Origin: CAYFTL01 sp964346145
Lineage (GTDB): Bacteria > Bacillota > Clostridia > Christensenellales > Aristaeellaceae
NCBI GenBank assembly: GCA_964346145.1
Contig: CAYFTL010000002.1
Span: 53,845-117,844 of the forward strand
Length of the DNA stretch: 64,000 bases
Reading direction: 5' to 3'
The notes beneath the pieces are model-generated. The model was not told where the DNA came from and did not search any database. It saw only the letters and a list, made by a program, of their open reading frames with translations. The position numbers and the translations under genes are program-made. Shown piece by piece: positions 8,698-16,724 of the stretch. The first letter of the stretch is position 1, and every line of letters begins with the position of its first letter.

Positions 8698-9068
8698 TGA
8701 CTTCCCAATCCCCCAATATTGAGGTAAAACCGATAAAATTGCTGATCACCATCGTGGATCAGGGGCAAGGCGAGGCGGTGCAACGCTTGCTTCGCCAGGT
8801 TGGCAACCATTACCACATCGTGCTTAGCGGCATGGGAACGGCCAAGAGTGATATTTTGGAGCTGTTTGGATTGCGCGAGACTAGAAAAGATGTGCTCATC
8901 AGCGCCATCCGCAAGGACAAGATAGCCGAGGCTCTTGACCTGTTGCGCGAGCAGATGCACATAGATCAGCCGGGACACGGGATTGCCTTTACCGTGCCCA
9001 TCAACAGCGTAGGCGGGCTGAGCACCTTGAAGATACTGGCCAGTGACGACGCCGAGGAGGATTTGTAA
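8697..9068 (+). CDS. P-II family nitrogen-regulator-like protein (1)
   Basis: Small P-II-like protein of 123 residues. P-II proteins are trimers that bind nucleotides and metabolites and control targets, often membrane transporters. The sequence shows the ferredoxin-like beginning (KLLITIVDQG at 14-23), a central loop where the T-loop would be (about 40-62) and a C-terminal GHGIAFTVPI strand (93-102) in place of the usual GKIFV. The Tyr of the classical T-loop is not evident. The ATG overlaps the DUF1538 stop by one base, so translation is coupled. The tail is acidic. The P-II-like fold is well supported; the ligand is unknown. Confidence 0.82.
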   Translation: MTSQSPNIEVKPIKLLITIVDQGQGEAVQRLLRQVGNHYHIVLSGMGTAKSDILELFGLRETRKDVLISAIRKDKIAEALDLLREQMHIDQPGHGIAFTVPINSVGGLSTLKILASDDAEEDL

Positions 9069-9069
9069 T

Positions 9070-9408
9070 ATGACAAACCAGAGCAAATACGAACTGATTT
9101 TGACCATCGTCAACCGGGGATTCGCCAGCGATGTAATGGATTCCGCGCGAGCCGCAGGTGCTCAAGGGGGCACGCTGCTCCACGCACGGGGTTCGGGCAT
9201 TAAGGAAGCCCAGGAGTTTTTTGGCATTACGATACATCCCGAAAAGGATATCGCTCTGATCTTGGTGCGCGCCGACCAGAAGGTGGCGGTGATGCAGGAG
9301 ATATGCAAGCACGTAGGATTGGATTCGCCGGGAAGAGGACTTTCCATGAGTTTGCCGGTGGACGACGTGGTAGGGCTGCCTGCACTGCTGCGAAACGGCG
9401 AAGAATAA
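9070..9408 (+). CDS. P-II family nitrogen-regulator-like protein (2)
   Basis: Second P-II-like protein, 112 residues, starting one base after the stop of the first. The ATG at 9070 was chosen because a GAGGAGG-type site lies just upstream, inside the previous gene; an earlier start in frame would lack it. It has the ELILTIVNRG opening strand, a Gly-rich loop with LLHARGSG (37-44), FFGITIHPEKD (50-60) and a GRGLSMSLPV strand near the end. It differs clearly from its neighbour, so the two may form a heterotrimer or sense different ligands; that is inference. With the DUF1538 gene it makes a three-gene unit ended by the hairpin at 9440. Confidence 0.82.
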   Translation: MTNQSKYELILTIVNRGFASDVMDSARAAGAQGGTLLHARGSGIKEAQEFFGITIHPEKDIALILVRADQKVAVMQEICKHVGLDSPGRGLSMSLPVDDVVGLPALLRNGEE

Positions 9409-9439
9409 AAATTATTTTTTGTGTTTTGACGAACAGGAA

Positions 9440-9462
9440 GGCACCGCGAAATAGGCGGTGCC
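9440..9462 (+). terminator. Hairpin terminator of the DUF1538/P-II operon
   Basis: An eight-base inverted repeat GGCACCGC / GCGGTGCC with a seven-base loop lies 32 bases past the second P-II gene. The T-tract after it is interrupted (ttcgtcgtt), so termination may be moderate. Confidence 0.55.
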
Positions 9463-9687
9463 TTCGTCGTTGTGATGGGCGGATATATTTGTGTTGCTAT
9501 GAGCGCAGGGGCAGTGGTGCACAAAAGAAGTGAAGCGCTATATATTTTTGCAAAGATAAAATAAAAAGGAGGAGAAGACCGGTGGTGCTAAAATAGGGTG
9601 CGTATGCGCGGGTACCCATACAGCCGGAATAGGCGTTTTGTTGTGTGTAGAAATTAACCGATAACTCGCATATGAGCGCTATTGGGT

Positions 9688-10500
9688 TTAAAATACGTCT
9701 GCGCTATGGATCTTTTGAATTTGTGCCTGTACTTCGCTGGCATTGCAGTGCTCCAGCACAAATGAAAAGCCGGTCAGTTCCCGGTACTGGCGCCAGAGGG
9801 TGATGTGCTGTGCTTGCGGAGCGTTGGGCGTGCCATAGCTAGTCAAAACGTCTTTCACAAAATCGTTGCCCAGGTAGGTGAGCGCACAAAAATCCTCGGC
9901 CGGATCGGAGATGTGGGCGTTTTCCCAGTCTACGATGCCGATAAGGTTTTTGTAATCGGAAGTTAGGATATAATTTTCGTACCACAGATCACCGTGAACC
10001 AGACAAAAGGTGTGGTTTTGTTGAAGATAGGTTTCAAAGGCTTGTTGCCAACGCGTCAGCGCTTCGAGTTGATGGGCGGAAATATGGTTTTTGAGCGCTT
10101 GTATGTTGCGCGCGAGGATTGCACGCTGTTCGGCCAGATAACGGCTAGGATCGAATTTTGGAGCGATATCGGTCAGGGGGATGGTGTGGAGTTCACGCAG
10201 GAACATTCCGAGCCGGGCTGCGATGTTTTTCATGTTTGCATGTCTAAGCGCCGATTCGGTGAGCACGCTGCCTGGAATGTATGTATACTGCAGGGCGCCG
10301 AAGGAGTAGGTGTTGTTCGGCGGAATGAGGCGAAGTTGTTGGGGTACCCGGACGGTGGAAAGCTGCCCTTCCAGCTTGCGAAGAATCCAAGCCATGGCTT
10401 TATAAGAATCGTAGGATGCTGCGTTCTGCCCTACGAGCAGTATATTTTCATCTTCGGTTAAGAAGGATTGGCTTCGAAACCCGCTGTGCAAAAATTTCAT
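9688..10500 (-). CDS. Aminoglycoside phosphotransferase family kinase
   Basis: Protein of 270 residues with the APH/choline-kinase fold. The catalytic loop is HGDLWYEN (169-176), close to the family's HGDxxxxN, and the metal-binding Asp191 lies in IVDWENA, followed by DPAEDF. Such enzymes phosphorylate hydroxyls of small molecules. Many members are not antibiotic-resistance enzymes, and nothing here shows aminoglycoside activity. The ATG has an AAAGGA site about nine bases upstream. The gene stands alone on the minus strand, downstream of the surface protein's terminator. The 279 bases beyond its end to 9409 hold only the hairpin at 9440. Confidence 0.8.
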   Translation of the reverse strand: MKFLHSGFRSQSFLTEDENILLVGQNAASYDSYKAMAWILRKLEGQLSTVRVPQQLRLIPPNNTYSFGALQYTYIPGSVLTESALRHANMKNIAARLGMFLRELHTIPLTDIAPKFDPSRYLAEQRAILARNIQALKNHISAHQLEALTRWQQAFETYLQQNHTFCLVHGDLWYENYILTSDYKNLIGIVDWENAHISDPAEDFCALTYLGNDFVKDVLTSYGTPNAPQAQHITLWRQYRELTGFSFVLEHCNASEVQAQIQKIHSADVF

Positions 10501-10580
10501 GATGGGCTATCCTTTCGGTTTGTTGGGTTTTGGCTGTAATACGTCTTGCATAAGGTTTGGGGATGGCCATAATATAACAC

Positions 10581-10616
10581 AAAAAATCGGGCGCACAAAC
10601 CGTTGTGCGCCCGATT
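10581..10616 (-). terminator. Terminator of the sortase-anchored surface protein
   Basis: A 14-base perfect stem (10585-10598 and 10603-10616) with a four-base loop is followed on the minus strand by a run of six T. It lies 34 bases after the surface-protein stop. Confidence 0.9.
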
Positions 10617-10649
10617 GCAACATTATAGGTTGATTTTCGACTGGATTGT

Positions 10650-12364
10650 TTAGTTGTCAGTGTTTGCTTTTTTTCTGGCGACTAAGAGGATAGCCGATAC
10701 GGCTACAGCGGCCAACAACACAGAGTAGAAGGTGGCGCTGAAGTGATCGCCAGTTTGAGGTACGTCGTCATCTTCGTCCTCGGGTTTCTCAGTGGGCTTT
10801 GCAGTGGGTTCCGAAGTGGGTTCTGCGGTAGGCTCCGGGGTGGGTTCTACAGTGGGCTTCGTAGTAGGTTCCGGAGTGGGTTCCGGAGTGGGTTCCACAG
10901 TGGGCTTCGCAGTAGCTTCCGGAGTGGGGGTTGNNNNNNNNNNNNNNNNNNNNNNNNNNNNNNNNNNNNNNNNNNNNNNNNNNNNNNNNNNNNNNNNNNN
11001 NNNNNNNNNNNNNNNNNNNNNNNNNNNNNNNNNGGTTCCGGAGTGGGTTCCACAGTGGGCTTCGCAGTAGCTTCCGGAGTGGGGGTTGCAGTGGGGTCTG
11101 TTACTTTTTCCCATTGGGCAGTGTAGACGGCGTCGGCGGTCACGGCGTCGGCCACGACGGGATCCCAACCTTTAAAGATATAGCCTTCCCGAACCGGGTC
11201 TTCGCCAAAGGCGGGAGTAGAGGAGCCTACTTTTACACTATGTACCTGGTCGGCGAAAATCTCTTCACCTTCCACGCCGTCGGTATAGGTGACGGTATAG
11301 AGGGTTGCCGGGCAAACGCCGGTAATAACGCTATCGGTTTTTACGAAATCTTTTCCGTCATCGGAAGTGACCGTCATCACGTACACTTCGGAGTTTTCGG
11401 GAACGGACAATTCTCCCTGATAGTAGTTTTCGGGATACCCGTCTACCACCCGCTGGCCGATGGCAAACTCTTGGTGCAGTACAAAGGGTTCTTCGGTGCC
11501 GGCGGGTCGAACCATGAGACGCCCGGTGTCAGCCCGCACAGCATATCCCCACATGGCAAATTCGACGGTTTTGCAATTGACAACTTTTAGATTGATACCG
11601 TAATCGCCGATGATGATGCCGGGAGTGAAAGAGAATCCTTTGACTGTTGTTCCGGTAGCGTCCAGGATGTAGATGGTGCAGGAGGTGCCGCCGTTTTGGT
11701 TGGGTACAAAGACCGATGTATTTTTTTCGACCGGGGTTCTTTGTACTTCGTTATCAAGACCATTTAGGTAGAAAACCACCTCGACCGAATAATCGTCGGG
11801 AACGTTTCCGGTTACAATCCGAACGCCTTTGACGCCATCTTCGGTTACCCAATCGCCGTCTCCGGTGATGTTATCGGTTTCGTTGGCTGCGGGTCCGACC
11901 TGCGCCGTGTCGTTTGCTGGAAGCTCTTCTTCATTTTCGGTGACTTCGGCAGATTCCTGGGGCGCAGTTTCGGTTTCGGTGGCGACTTCGGGCAATGGGG
12001 TTTCTTTCGCAGGTTCCAGAGTCGCGCTTTCAGTAGCATCAACTACGTCGACCGGCTCTTGGATTTCGTCGGCCTCAGTTGCTTCCTGGGGCTCTTCAGC
12101 TTCGGAAGTTTCCAAGGGTTCTTCGGTCGCGGACGCTTCCAACGCAGGTTCATCCGACGGTAGAGGCTGAACCGTGGGCTCTTGGGTAGCTTCAATGAGA
12201 TCCTGAACCGGATCGTCAGCAGAGAGCTGCGCATCATCTACGACGGGATCGTTTTGGCTTTCGATGGATTCAGCGTATACAAAAGCCGACCCGAATAGAC
12301 ATGTAAACACTAAAAGTACGCTCAGCAAAGCGGAAACGACATGTTTTTTGCTATGACTTCTCAC
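10650..12364 (-). CDS. Sortase-anchored repeat surface protein, interrupted by an assembly gap
   Basis: Secreted cell-wall protein. The N-terminus is a signal peptide (MRSHSKKHV, a hydrophobic core, cleavage near VYAES) in front of a long Glu/Pro/Thr-rich low-complexity stretch. Then come beta-rich domains and an InlB-type repeat (YIFKGWDPV ... YTAQWEK), and a Pro-Thr-Glu repeat of the TPTPEATAKPTVEP type. The C-terminus has a sortase signal: acidic EDEDDD, VPQTGD (LPxTG-like), a membrane segment and RKKAN. The GTG at 12364 was chosen because AAAGGA lies nine bases before it. The repeat is interrupted by 100 N, so the two coding parts appear in different frames. This is an artefact of the gap length, not evidence of a frameshift, and the true length is unknown. 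Probable role: adhesion or surface display. Confidence 0.82.
10790..11097 (-). repeat. Pro-Thr-Glu coding repeat collapsed around the gap
   Basis: Tandem degenerate units of 9-18 residues built from EPTPEPT, AKPTVEP and TPTPEATA encode a wall-spanning stalk. Near-identical DNA copies flank the N run on both sides, which is why the assembly breaks here. Confidence 0.85.
10934..11033. other. Assembly gap of 100 N
   Basis: Exactly 100 undetermined bases, the conventional size for a gap of unknown length, placed inside the Pro-Thr-Glu repeat of the surface protein. Confidence 0.99.
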
Positions 12365-12655
12365 GATGATCATTCCTTTCAAATCCAGTTGGTATTTTGG
12401 CTTGTTTAGCACATATTGGTTGCTGCGTCCCAAGACGCGCTAAAATACGGTTTCCCTCTCAATAATTATATTCTTTATATTATAAATACTTTACCAGCGT
12501 TGTTTGCTATTTGCAATACAAAAAAACGATTAAAATATAAATAAATATTTACGAAAAATTTACAATGTGAGTCGTAGAGAGTGCTTCGGAAAATGTTTTG
12601 TAGAGGCAGCGACGCTGAACCCGATGTGTACGGTTGTGCATGAGCTGAAAAAGAT
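12365..12655. other. AT-rich intergenic region ahead of the surface-protein gene
   Basis: About 290 bases with no convincing gene. It is very AT-rich between 12450 and 12560 and must hold the promoter of the surface-protein gene (minus strand), but I cannot choose one -10/-35 pair with confidence. The short open frames here lack ribosome binding sites. Confidence 0.6.
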
Positions 12656-12683
12656 AAAAAAAGAGGCCGGCAATGCGCGGCCT
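12656..12683 (-). terminator. Terminator overlapping the stop of the HD/OB gene
   Basis: The stem AGGCCG (12664-12669) / CGGCCT (12678-12683) overlaps the stop codon of the next gene and is followed on the minus strand by a run of seven T. Confidence 0.7.
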
Positions 12684-13644
12684 AATTTTGGGTATCGTTC
12701 TTGGGTGGGGCTTCCCGCTTGTAGAGTTTGCGTTCCAGCGACCAAATACGATCGGTAAGGGTGCCAGGCTCAAGGTTTTCAAGGGCATAATTCATTTCGT
12801 ATAGGCGGGCGTCCAGCCGGTCCAAAATGTGCAACACTTCGGCCTCGGGAAACATGGGGTGTTTGGGGCTACCATACTCGGGCAGATCGTGATGGGCCAG
12901 GATCATGTGCTGCAAAAGCAACACCAATTCTTTGCGAGTGCCCAGCGTTTTGCCTGCCGCGCCGATGGCGCTCACGCCCTGCACTAAGTGGCCCAGCAGT
13001 TCGCCCTCCAGGGTGTAGGAGCTAACTACGCCCATATCGTCCGAATCCATTTCGCTTAATTTGCACAAATCGTGCAGCACCACCCCGGCGGCCAGCAGAT
13101 CGGCATCCAAAGAGGGATATACCTGGCACAACGCTTCGGCAGCGCGCAGCATAGTGCTGGTGTGGTGCAAAAGGCCTGACCGTTCGGCGTGGTGCAGCCT
13201 GCGGCCGGCGGGATAGTAAATAAGCTTGTCCCCCGCGTCTTCGAGCAGAAAAAGAACTAGCGCTTTTAATTCTTTATCGGCGATGGCATCCATCCGGTTC
13301 AAGATGAAATCCAGCATATCGTTGGGATCGTAGGGCGCGCAGGGGATCAGCAGGGTCATATCTACCGGATCCATTTCGTTAATTTCACGGAATTTGTCCA
13401 CGCGCAGCTGGGGTTTGTCGTTGTATTCCAGCATGGTGGCGCGCACCCGAATGACCTGCCCCGCCTTGGGCGGCTGGGCGTTAGGATCCCACATTTTGGC
13501 GTTGATTTCGCCCGAAACATCGGCCAGATTCATATCCAGATATTTGGTGCCGGTTTTAGAGCTGCGCTGTTCGGCGCTTTTGACCAGTAGATATCCATCG
13601 ATGGTTTCATTTTTTAAAACAGAAGTTAACAGTGTTTGTTGCAT
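12682..13644 (-). CDS. YhaM-like OB-fold/HD-domain 3'-5' exoribonuclease
   Basis: Protein of 320 residues matching the YhaM type: an N-terminal OB-fold nucleic-acid-binding domain (about 15-85, with KTGTKYLDMNLADVSG) and a C-terminal HD phosphohydrolase domain. HD residues seen are HH160-161, HD191-192, HH250-251 and Asp275. YhaM-family proteins degrade RNA or single-stranded DNA from the 3' end with Mn2+. The ATG at 13644 was chosen over a start 14 codons earlier because GGGAGGA lies just upstream. It is monocistronic on the minus strand, with its own terminator overlapping the stop codon. Family assignment is good; nuclease activity is inferred from the family. Confidence 0.82.
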   Translation of the reverse strand: MQQTLLTSVLKNETIDGYLLVKSAEQRSSKTGTKYLDMNLADVSGEINAKMWDPNAQPPKAGQVIRVRATMLEYNDKPQLRVDKFREINEMDPVDMTLLIPCAPYDPNDMLDFILNRMDAIADKELKALVLFLLEDAGDKLIYYPAGRRLHHAERSGLLHHTSTMLRAAEALCQVYPSLDADLLAAGVVLHDLCKLSEMDSDDMGVVSSYTLEGELLGHLVQGVSAIGAAGKTLGTRKELVLLLQHMILAHHDLPEYGSPKHPMFPEAEVLHILDRLDARLYEMNYALENLEPGTLTDRIWSLERKLYKREAPPKNDTQN

Positions 13645-13696
13645 GGATCCTCCCGCCACAAAAATTTGGTGCCGGAATACACTCATCCGGAAATCG

Positions 13697-13705
13697 TGGT
13701 ATACT
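13697..13705 (+). promoter_or_regulatory. Extended -10 promoter candidate for the amidase gene
   Basis: TGGTATACT is an extended -10 element 64 bases ahead of the amidase start codon. No good -35 is seen, as is common for extended -10 promoters. Confidence 0.45.
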
Positions 13706-13768
13706 GTATTTTACCGTATTGGGCCCGTTTTATCAAGGGAAGGGCTAGTGAAAGGAGAGCTGGAATTT

Positions 13769-14665
13769 ATGTTATACACCCTGAGCGACCGTCAATTCGT
13801 GACCGAGATAGGCGCAGAGAACCCGGTGGCGCTGCGCGTACCCGACGGCGCGCAGATACAAATTCGAACAATAGACTGTTACAGCAACGGATTGCGCGCC
13901 GAAAACGATCCGCGGGGGGAGGCAACCGTGCCGCTGAACAGCTGTAACCCGGCGAGCGGTGCGATTTATATAGAAGATGCACAGCCCGGCGATACGCTGG
14001 CAGTGGAGATATTATCCATTGATACCGACGATTACGGAACGATGCGCGTTGCCCCGGGCATGGGCTTTATGGGGCACCGGGTCAGTGAACGGATCACCCG
14101 GGCATACGACCTGCGCGGCGGCCAAACCAGCTTGTCGGGCGCCAAGATTGCCCTGGAGCCGATGATCGGAGTGATTGGTGTGGCGCCAAAATATGGCGCT
14201 GTGCCCACCCATACCCCGGGCGCCCACGGCGGCAACATGGATACCCGTTATATTCGCCAAGGCAGCACGCTGTATTTGCCGGTGCAGCATTCGGGAGCGC
14301 TGCTTTCCATGGGCGACGTGCACGCACAGATGGGGGACGGCGAGGTGGCCATTTGCGGCATCGAATGTCCGGCCACCATAGGCGTGCGGGTTAAAGTGAT
14401 CAAGGGAAGGCAGGAAGAATGGCCCGTGCTTTTGTATGACGGCATATATCGCACGCTGTGCTCGGGTCAAACCCTGGACGAAGCAGCCCGGATTGCCGCC
14501 GATGCCATGCTGGACTTTTTGCTCAAACGCATTTCGATGGACGTAAATGAGCTGATTATGTTGATGAGCTTGATGTGTGATTTGGAAATCAGCCAGGTGG
14601 TAGATCCATTGATCACGGCGCGCATGGCTCTGCGCCCCGGTGCCTTTGAGGATTTGAAGTTTTAG
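13769..14665 (+). CDS. Acetamidase/formamidase family protein
   Basis: Metal-dependent amidase of the FmdA/AmdA family, 298 residues, which hydrolyses small amides such as formamide or acetamide to the acid and ammonia. Family motifs visible are TIDCYSNG (34-41), NPASGAIYIEDAQPGD (60-75), PGAHGGNMDT (150-159) and GDVHAQMGDGE (182-192). The last two contain the His, Asp and Glu residues expected to bind the metal. The ATG at 13769 was chosen because AAAGGAGAG lies ten bases ahead and the protein begins at the family N-terminus; the longer open frame upstream runs antisense to the neighbouring gene. It has its own extended -10 and a strong terminator at 14845. The true substrate is unknown. Confidence 0.86.
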   Translation: MLYTLSDRQFVTEIGAENPVALRVPDGAQIQIRTIDCYSNGLRAENDPRGEATVPLNSCNPASGAIYIEDAQPGDTLAVEILSIDTDDYGTMRVAPGMGFMGHRVSERITRAYDLRGGQTSLSGAKIALEPMIGVIGVAPKYGAVPTHTPGAHGGNMDTRYIRQGSTLYLPVQHSGALLSMGDVHAQMGDGEVAICGIECPATIGVRVKVIKGRQEEWPVLLYDGIYRTLCSGQTLDEAARIAADAMLDFLLKRISMDVNELIMLMSLMCDLEISQVVDPLITARMALRPGAFEDLKF

Positions 14666-14708
14666 CGAGCAGGGGTACAATCCTTTGCCGAGTTGTAGGG
14701 CTAAAGAA

Positions 14709-14776
14709 CTTTGAGCCGATTGGCGATGTTGCCAACACGGCGGATTGCTGAGAGGGATCTATGCCGATACTCAAAG
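14709..14776 (+). ncRNA. Candidate structured RNA in the 3' region of the amidase transcript
   Basis: Outer helix CTTTGAG (14709-14715) / CTCAAAG (14770-14776) encloses two further helices: TTGGC / GCCAA (14720-14724, 14731-14735) and CGGC / GCCG (14738-14741, 14763-14766). Together they form a three-way junction. It matches no riboswitch class I can recognise. It lies between the amidase stop and the terminator at 14845, and could be part of the amidase 3' UTR or a separate small RNA. Confidence 0.3.
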
Positions 14777-14844
14777 GAGCAAATGGAATAACGGTTGGGG
14801 AATAAAGTTTCTATAAAAAAGGAAAAAAAGAAACTTAAAACAGG

Positions 14845-14878
14845 TCGGGCGCGGAACAAAGTTTTGCGCCCGATTTTT
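14845..14878 (+). terminator. Terminator after the amidase gene
   Basis: TCGGGCGC (14845-14852) / GCGCCCGA (14866-14873) is followed directly by TTTTT, a typical intrinsic terminator. The whole 14666-15032 intergenic region holds this terminator, the candidate structured RNA and, near its end, the ribosome binding site of the next gene. Confidence 0.88.
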
Positions 14879-15032
14879 GTTGCTGCTATTTATAGTATTG
14901 TGGTAAATTTGTTATAACCGTAGTAAAAATGGGCCATTGCAACCGCCGGTTGACAAAAAGCCAAAGGCAAATGGTGGCTGTGCAACCGCTATTTTGGTTA
15001 TGATGAGGTCATCTCAGAAAGGAGTTGTTGTA

Positions 15033-15653
15033 ATGAATATTTCAGAAAGAATACAGCATCTAAGAAAAATCCAAGGCATTTCCCAAGAAGAGCTTGCCGA
15101 CAAAGTGGGGGTGTCCAGACAAGCCGTTTCAAAATGGGAGAGTGGGCAAAGCATTCCCGATATGGATAAGATTATTCTCCTGAGCGATTATTTTGAAGTG
15201 ACGACGGATTATTTGCTGAAAGGGACAAAGCCGATAGAGACCGTCCAAAAGAGTGGTGAGGTGCTTGCAAGCCAAATACTCTACATTGCTTCAACCGCGC
15301 TTATTTTGATTGGACTGCTTATTGCTTTTGCGGATTGGTACGAAAACCAAAGAGTAGAAGATATTTGGGGAGCGATGATTATTCAGGTGGTTGGCATCGT
15401 TGCATATTTTATTGGGCGAACCATATCGAAGGAGAAGCCGATATCCTACATCAACTTTCTAAACATCATTTTGGTTTTGTTTATTCCGGTTTCCATGGTT
15501 TCTGGGTTGACATCGATGGCGCTTTTTAAGCAAGGTTGGGTTGCGCCATATCCGGTAGATATCGGGCACATGGTTCTTTTTGGCATAATGTATGTGTTGG
15601 TGTGTGTTTTGGCGCGTGGGGTATTGCGAAAAAGGCAGGGCAAGTCCGCGTAG
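15033..15653 (+). CDS. XRE-family helix-turn-helix regulator with membrane domain
   Basis: Protein of 206 residues. Residues 1-60 form a Cro/C1-type helix-turn-helix (ISERIQHLRKIQGISQEEL, then SRQAVSKWESGQSIPD), and the remainder has four to five hydrophobic helices and a short basic tail. This layout (HTH plus membrane part) is common in Firmicutes for regulators that respond to envelope or peptide signals. The ATG at 15033 has AAAGGAG ahead and starts the HTH exactly. Codon use is more AT-rich than in the neighbouring genes (many AAA, ATT, TTT), which hints at acquisition by transfer. No target operon lies beside it, so its regulon is unknown. Confidence 0.85.
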   Translation: MNISERIQHLRKIQGISQEELADKVGVSRQAVSKWESGQSIPDMDKIILLSDYFEVTTDYLLKGTKPIETVQKSGEVLASQILYIASTALILIGLLIAFADWYENQRVEDIWGAMIIQVVGIVAYFIGRTISKEKPISYINFLNIILVLFIPVSMVSGLTSMALFKQGWVAPYPVDIGHMVLFGIMYVLVCVLARGVLRKRQGKSA

Positions 15654-15660
15654 CAATTTG

Positions 15661-15693
15661 AGGTGGATGCAAAGTGGCATGTTGCATCCGCCT
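15661..15693. terminator. Hairpin between convergent XRE and DUF503 genes
   Basis: AGGTGGATGCAA (15661-15672) pairs with TTGCATCCGCCT (15682-15693) through one G-U pair. It lies eight bases after the XRE stop and 86 bases past the DUF503 stop. The T-tract is weak. Confidence 0.55.
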
Positions 15694-15778
15694 ATTTCGT
15701 TTGCAAAAAGCTTGCGGAGCCGATCGGTTGCGCAATGGGCGCCAGGTTATCGCCGATGTGCATGTCGACAGCAGGCGA

Positions 15779-16060
15779 TCACAAAACTTCCTGATCCAGT
15801 TGTACGATTTGAGCATCGGTTATGGACTGCAGATAATGGATTGTGTTTTGGGCGATGCTGTCGGCTTGGGCCGAATCGGCCGCGATTCCGGCAAGCCCCA
15901 GGGTAATGGTTTTGTGGGCATCTTGGGTGGCCACTTCGGCCACAGACAAATTAAACTTGGCCTTGAGCCTGGCGATCAGACCTTTGGTTTCCGATCGTTT
16001 TTGTTTGAGAGATTGCACCCAAGGCGCGTGCAACGTTACGGTCAAGACGATAATTTTCAT
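15779..16060 (-). CDS. DUF503 family protein (YlxP-like)
   Basis: Small protein of 93 residues belonging to DUF503. The opening MKIIVLTVTLHAPWVQSLKQ and the following KRSETKGLIARLKAKFNLSV are the family hallmark (a basic helix after a beta strand), and the rest has the expected alpha/beta pattern. In other Firmicutes the homologue YlxP sits near translation and ribosome-maturation genes. Here it is the last gene of a minus-strand unit containing an rRNA methyltransferase, which agrees with a ribosome-related role, but the function is unproven. Confidence 0.8.
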   Translation of the reverse strand: MKIIVLTVTLHAPWVQSLKQKRSETKGLIARLKAKFNLSVAEVATQDAHKTITLGLAGIAADSAQADSIAQNTIHYLQSITDAQIVQLDQEVL

Positions 16061-16108
16061 ATAATCACCTAAAAATTGGGAGGAAGAATGCCGAAGGAGG
16101 CTGTTTTT

Positions 16109-16693
16109 TTATCTGTCGTCGGGGGATGGAGGGCAATGTCGAGGCGTTAAGGCTTTAAAACACTTTGTGCAAAAGGATTTAAGGGCGGGCAAGCGGGCCG
16201 CTGCGCTGCGCATCAGTTGATTGGCGGTGTTTTGTGCTTGCCGGTGGGCGTCTACGCTGATGATGCCTGCATGTAGCGCATCGTCCAGTTCGTCTTGATC
16301 CAGTAGAAAGGTTTGCCCATCGGGCAGGAGGACCACATCGAGGAACATGTCTGCAAAGTAGGAATCGCCATTGCCCAGTAAAACGTTGTGTGCGGTTACA
16401 TCGAAATAATATTGCACGATGTGCTGGACGGGGTCAAACATGGCGGTAAGCCACCAGTTTTTGCCCGTCGGGGCGATTTGTAGCCAGGCGTAGCCGGCAT
16501 CTGCCAAGGTTAACGGTTGTCCGCCCATGTTGGCGTTGAGCGGAGCGACAACGCGGTGCATGTGGATCAAAGACATTTCACCGGAGATGGATTGCTCGGC
16601 AAAACTGCCGTGAGCGAACGTGCGGTCTAGCAGCCGCGGCCATGAAGCGCGAGCTAAGGTTTTGGTTTTAAGGGGTGTTAGGTTGTTGCTCAT
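16109..16693 (-). CDS. DUF402 domain protein
   Basis: Protein of 194 residues with a DUF402 beta-barrel-like domain (about 50-165). Seen in order are AGYAWLQIAPTGKNWW, a VQYYFDVTAHN strand, YFADMFLDVVLLPDGQ and LLDQDELDDAL; the acidic residues in these strands bind metal in family members. DUF402 proteins include nucleoside di/triphosphatases and an RNA-binding domain linked to RNase E/G. This gene lies 31 bases from the rRNA methyltransferase gene and 48 bases from DUF503, consistent with an RNA- or nucleotide-related operon. The exact activity is not assigned. The ATG has GGAGCG upstream. Confidence 0.75.
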   Translation of the reverse strand: MSNNLTPLKTKTLARASWPRLLDRTFAHGSFAEQSISGEMSLIHMHRVVAPLNANMGGQPLTLADAGYAWLQIAPTGKNWWLTAMFDPVQHIVQYYFDVTAHNVLLGNGDSYFADMFLDVVLLPDGQTFLLDQDELDDALHAGIISVDAHRQAQNTANQLMRSAAARLPALKSFCTKCFKALTPRHCPPSPDDR

Positions 16694-16724
16694 GGGTTAC
16701 GCTCCTTTATAGAGTAAGCGGTTG

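Noticed and set aside
10790..11097. Regular repeats that could be mistaken for a CRISPR array
   Set aside because: The units are contiguous coding repeats of Pro-Thr-Glu without unique spacers, and no cas genes are present.
11829..12170. Ser/Val-rich plus-strand frame opposite the surface protein
   Set aside because: It is the mirror of the Glu/Pro/Thr-rich coding sequence on the minus strand, without a start signal.
14747..14755. CTGAGA element suggestive of a TPP riboswitch
   Set aside because: The rest of the conserved TPP aptamer is missing, and the element lies downstream of the amidase gene rather than before a thiamine gene.
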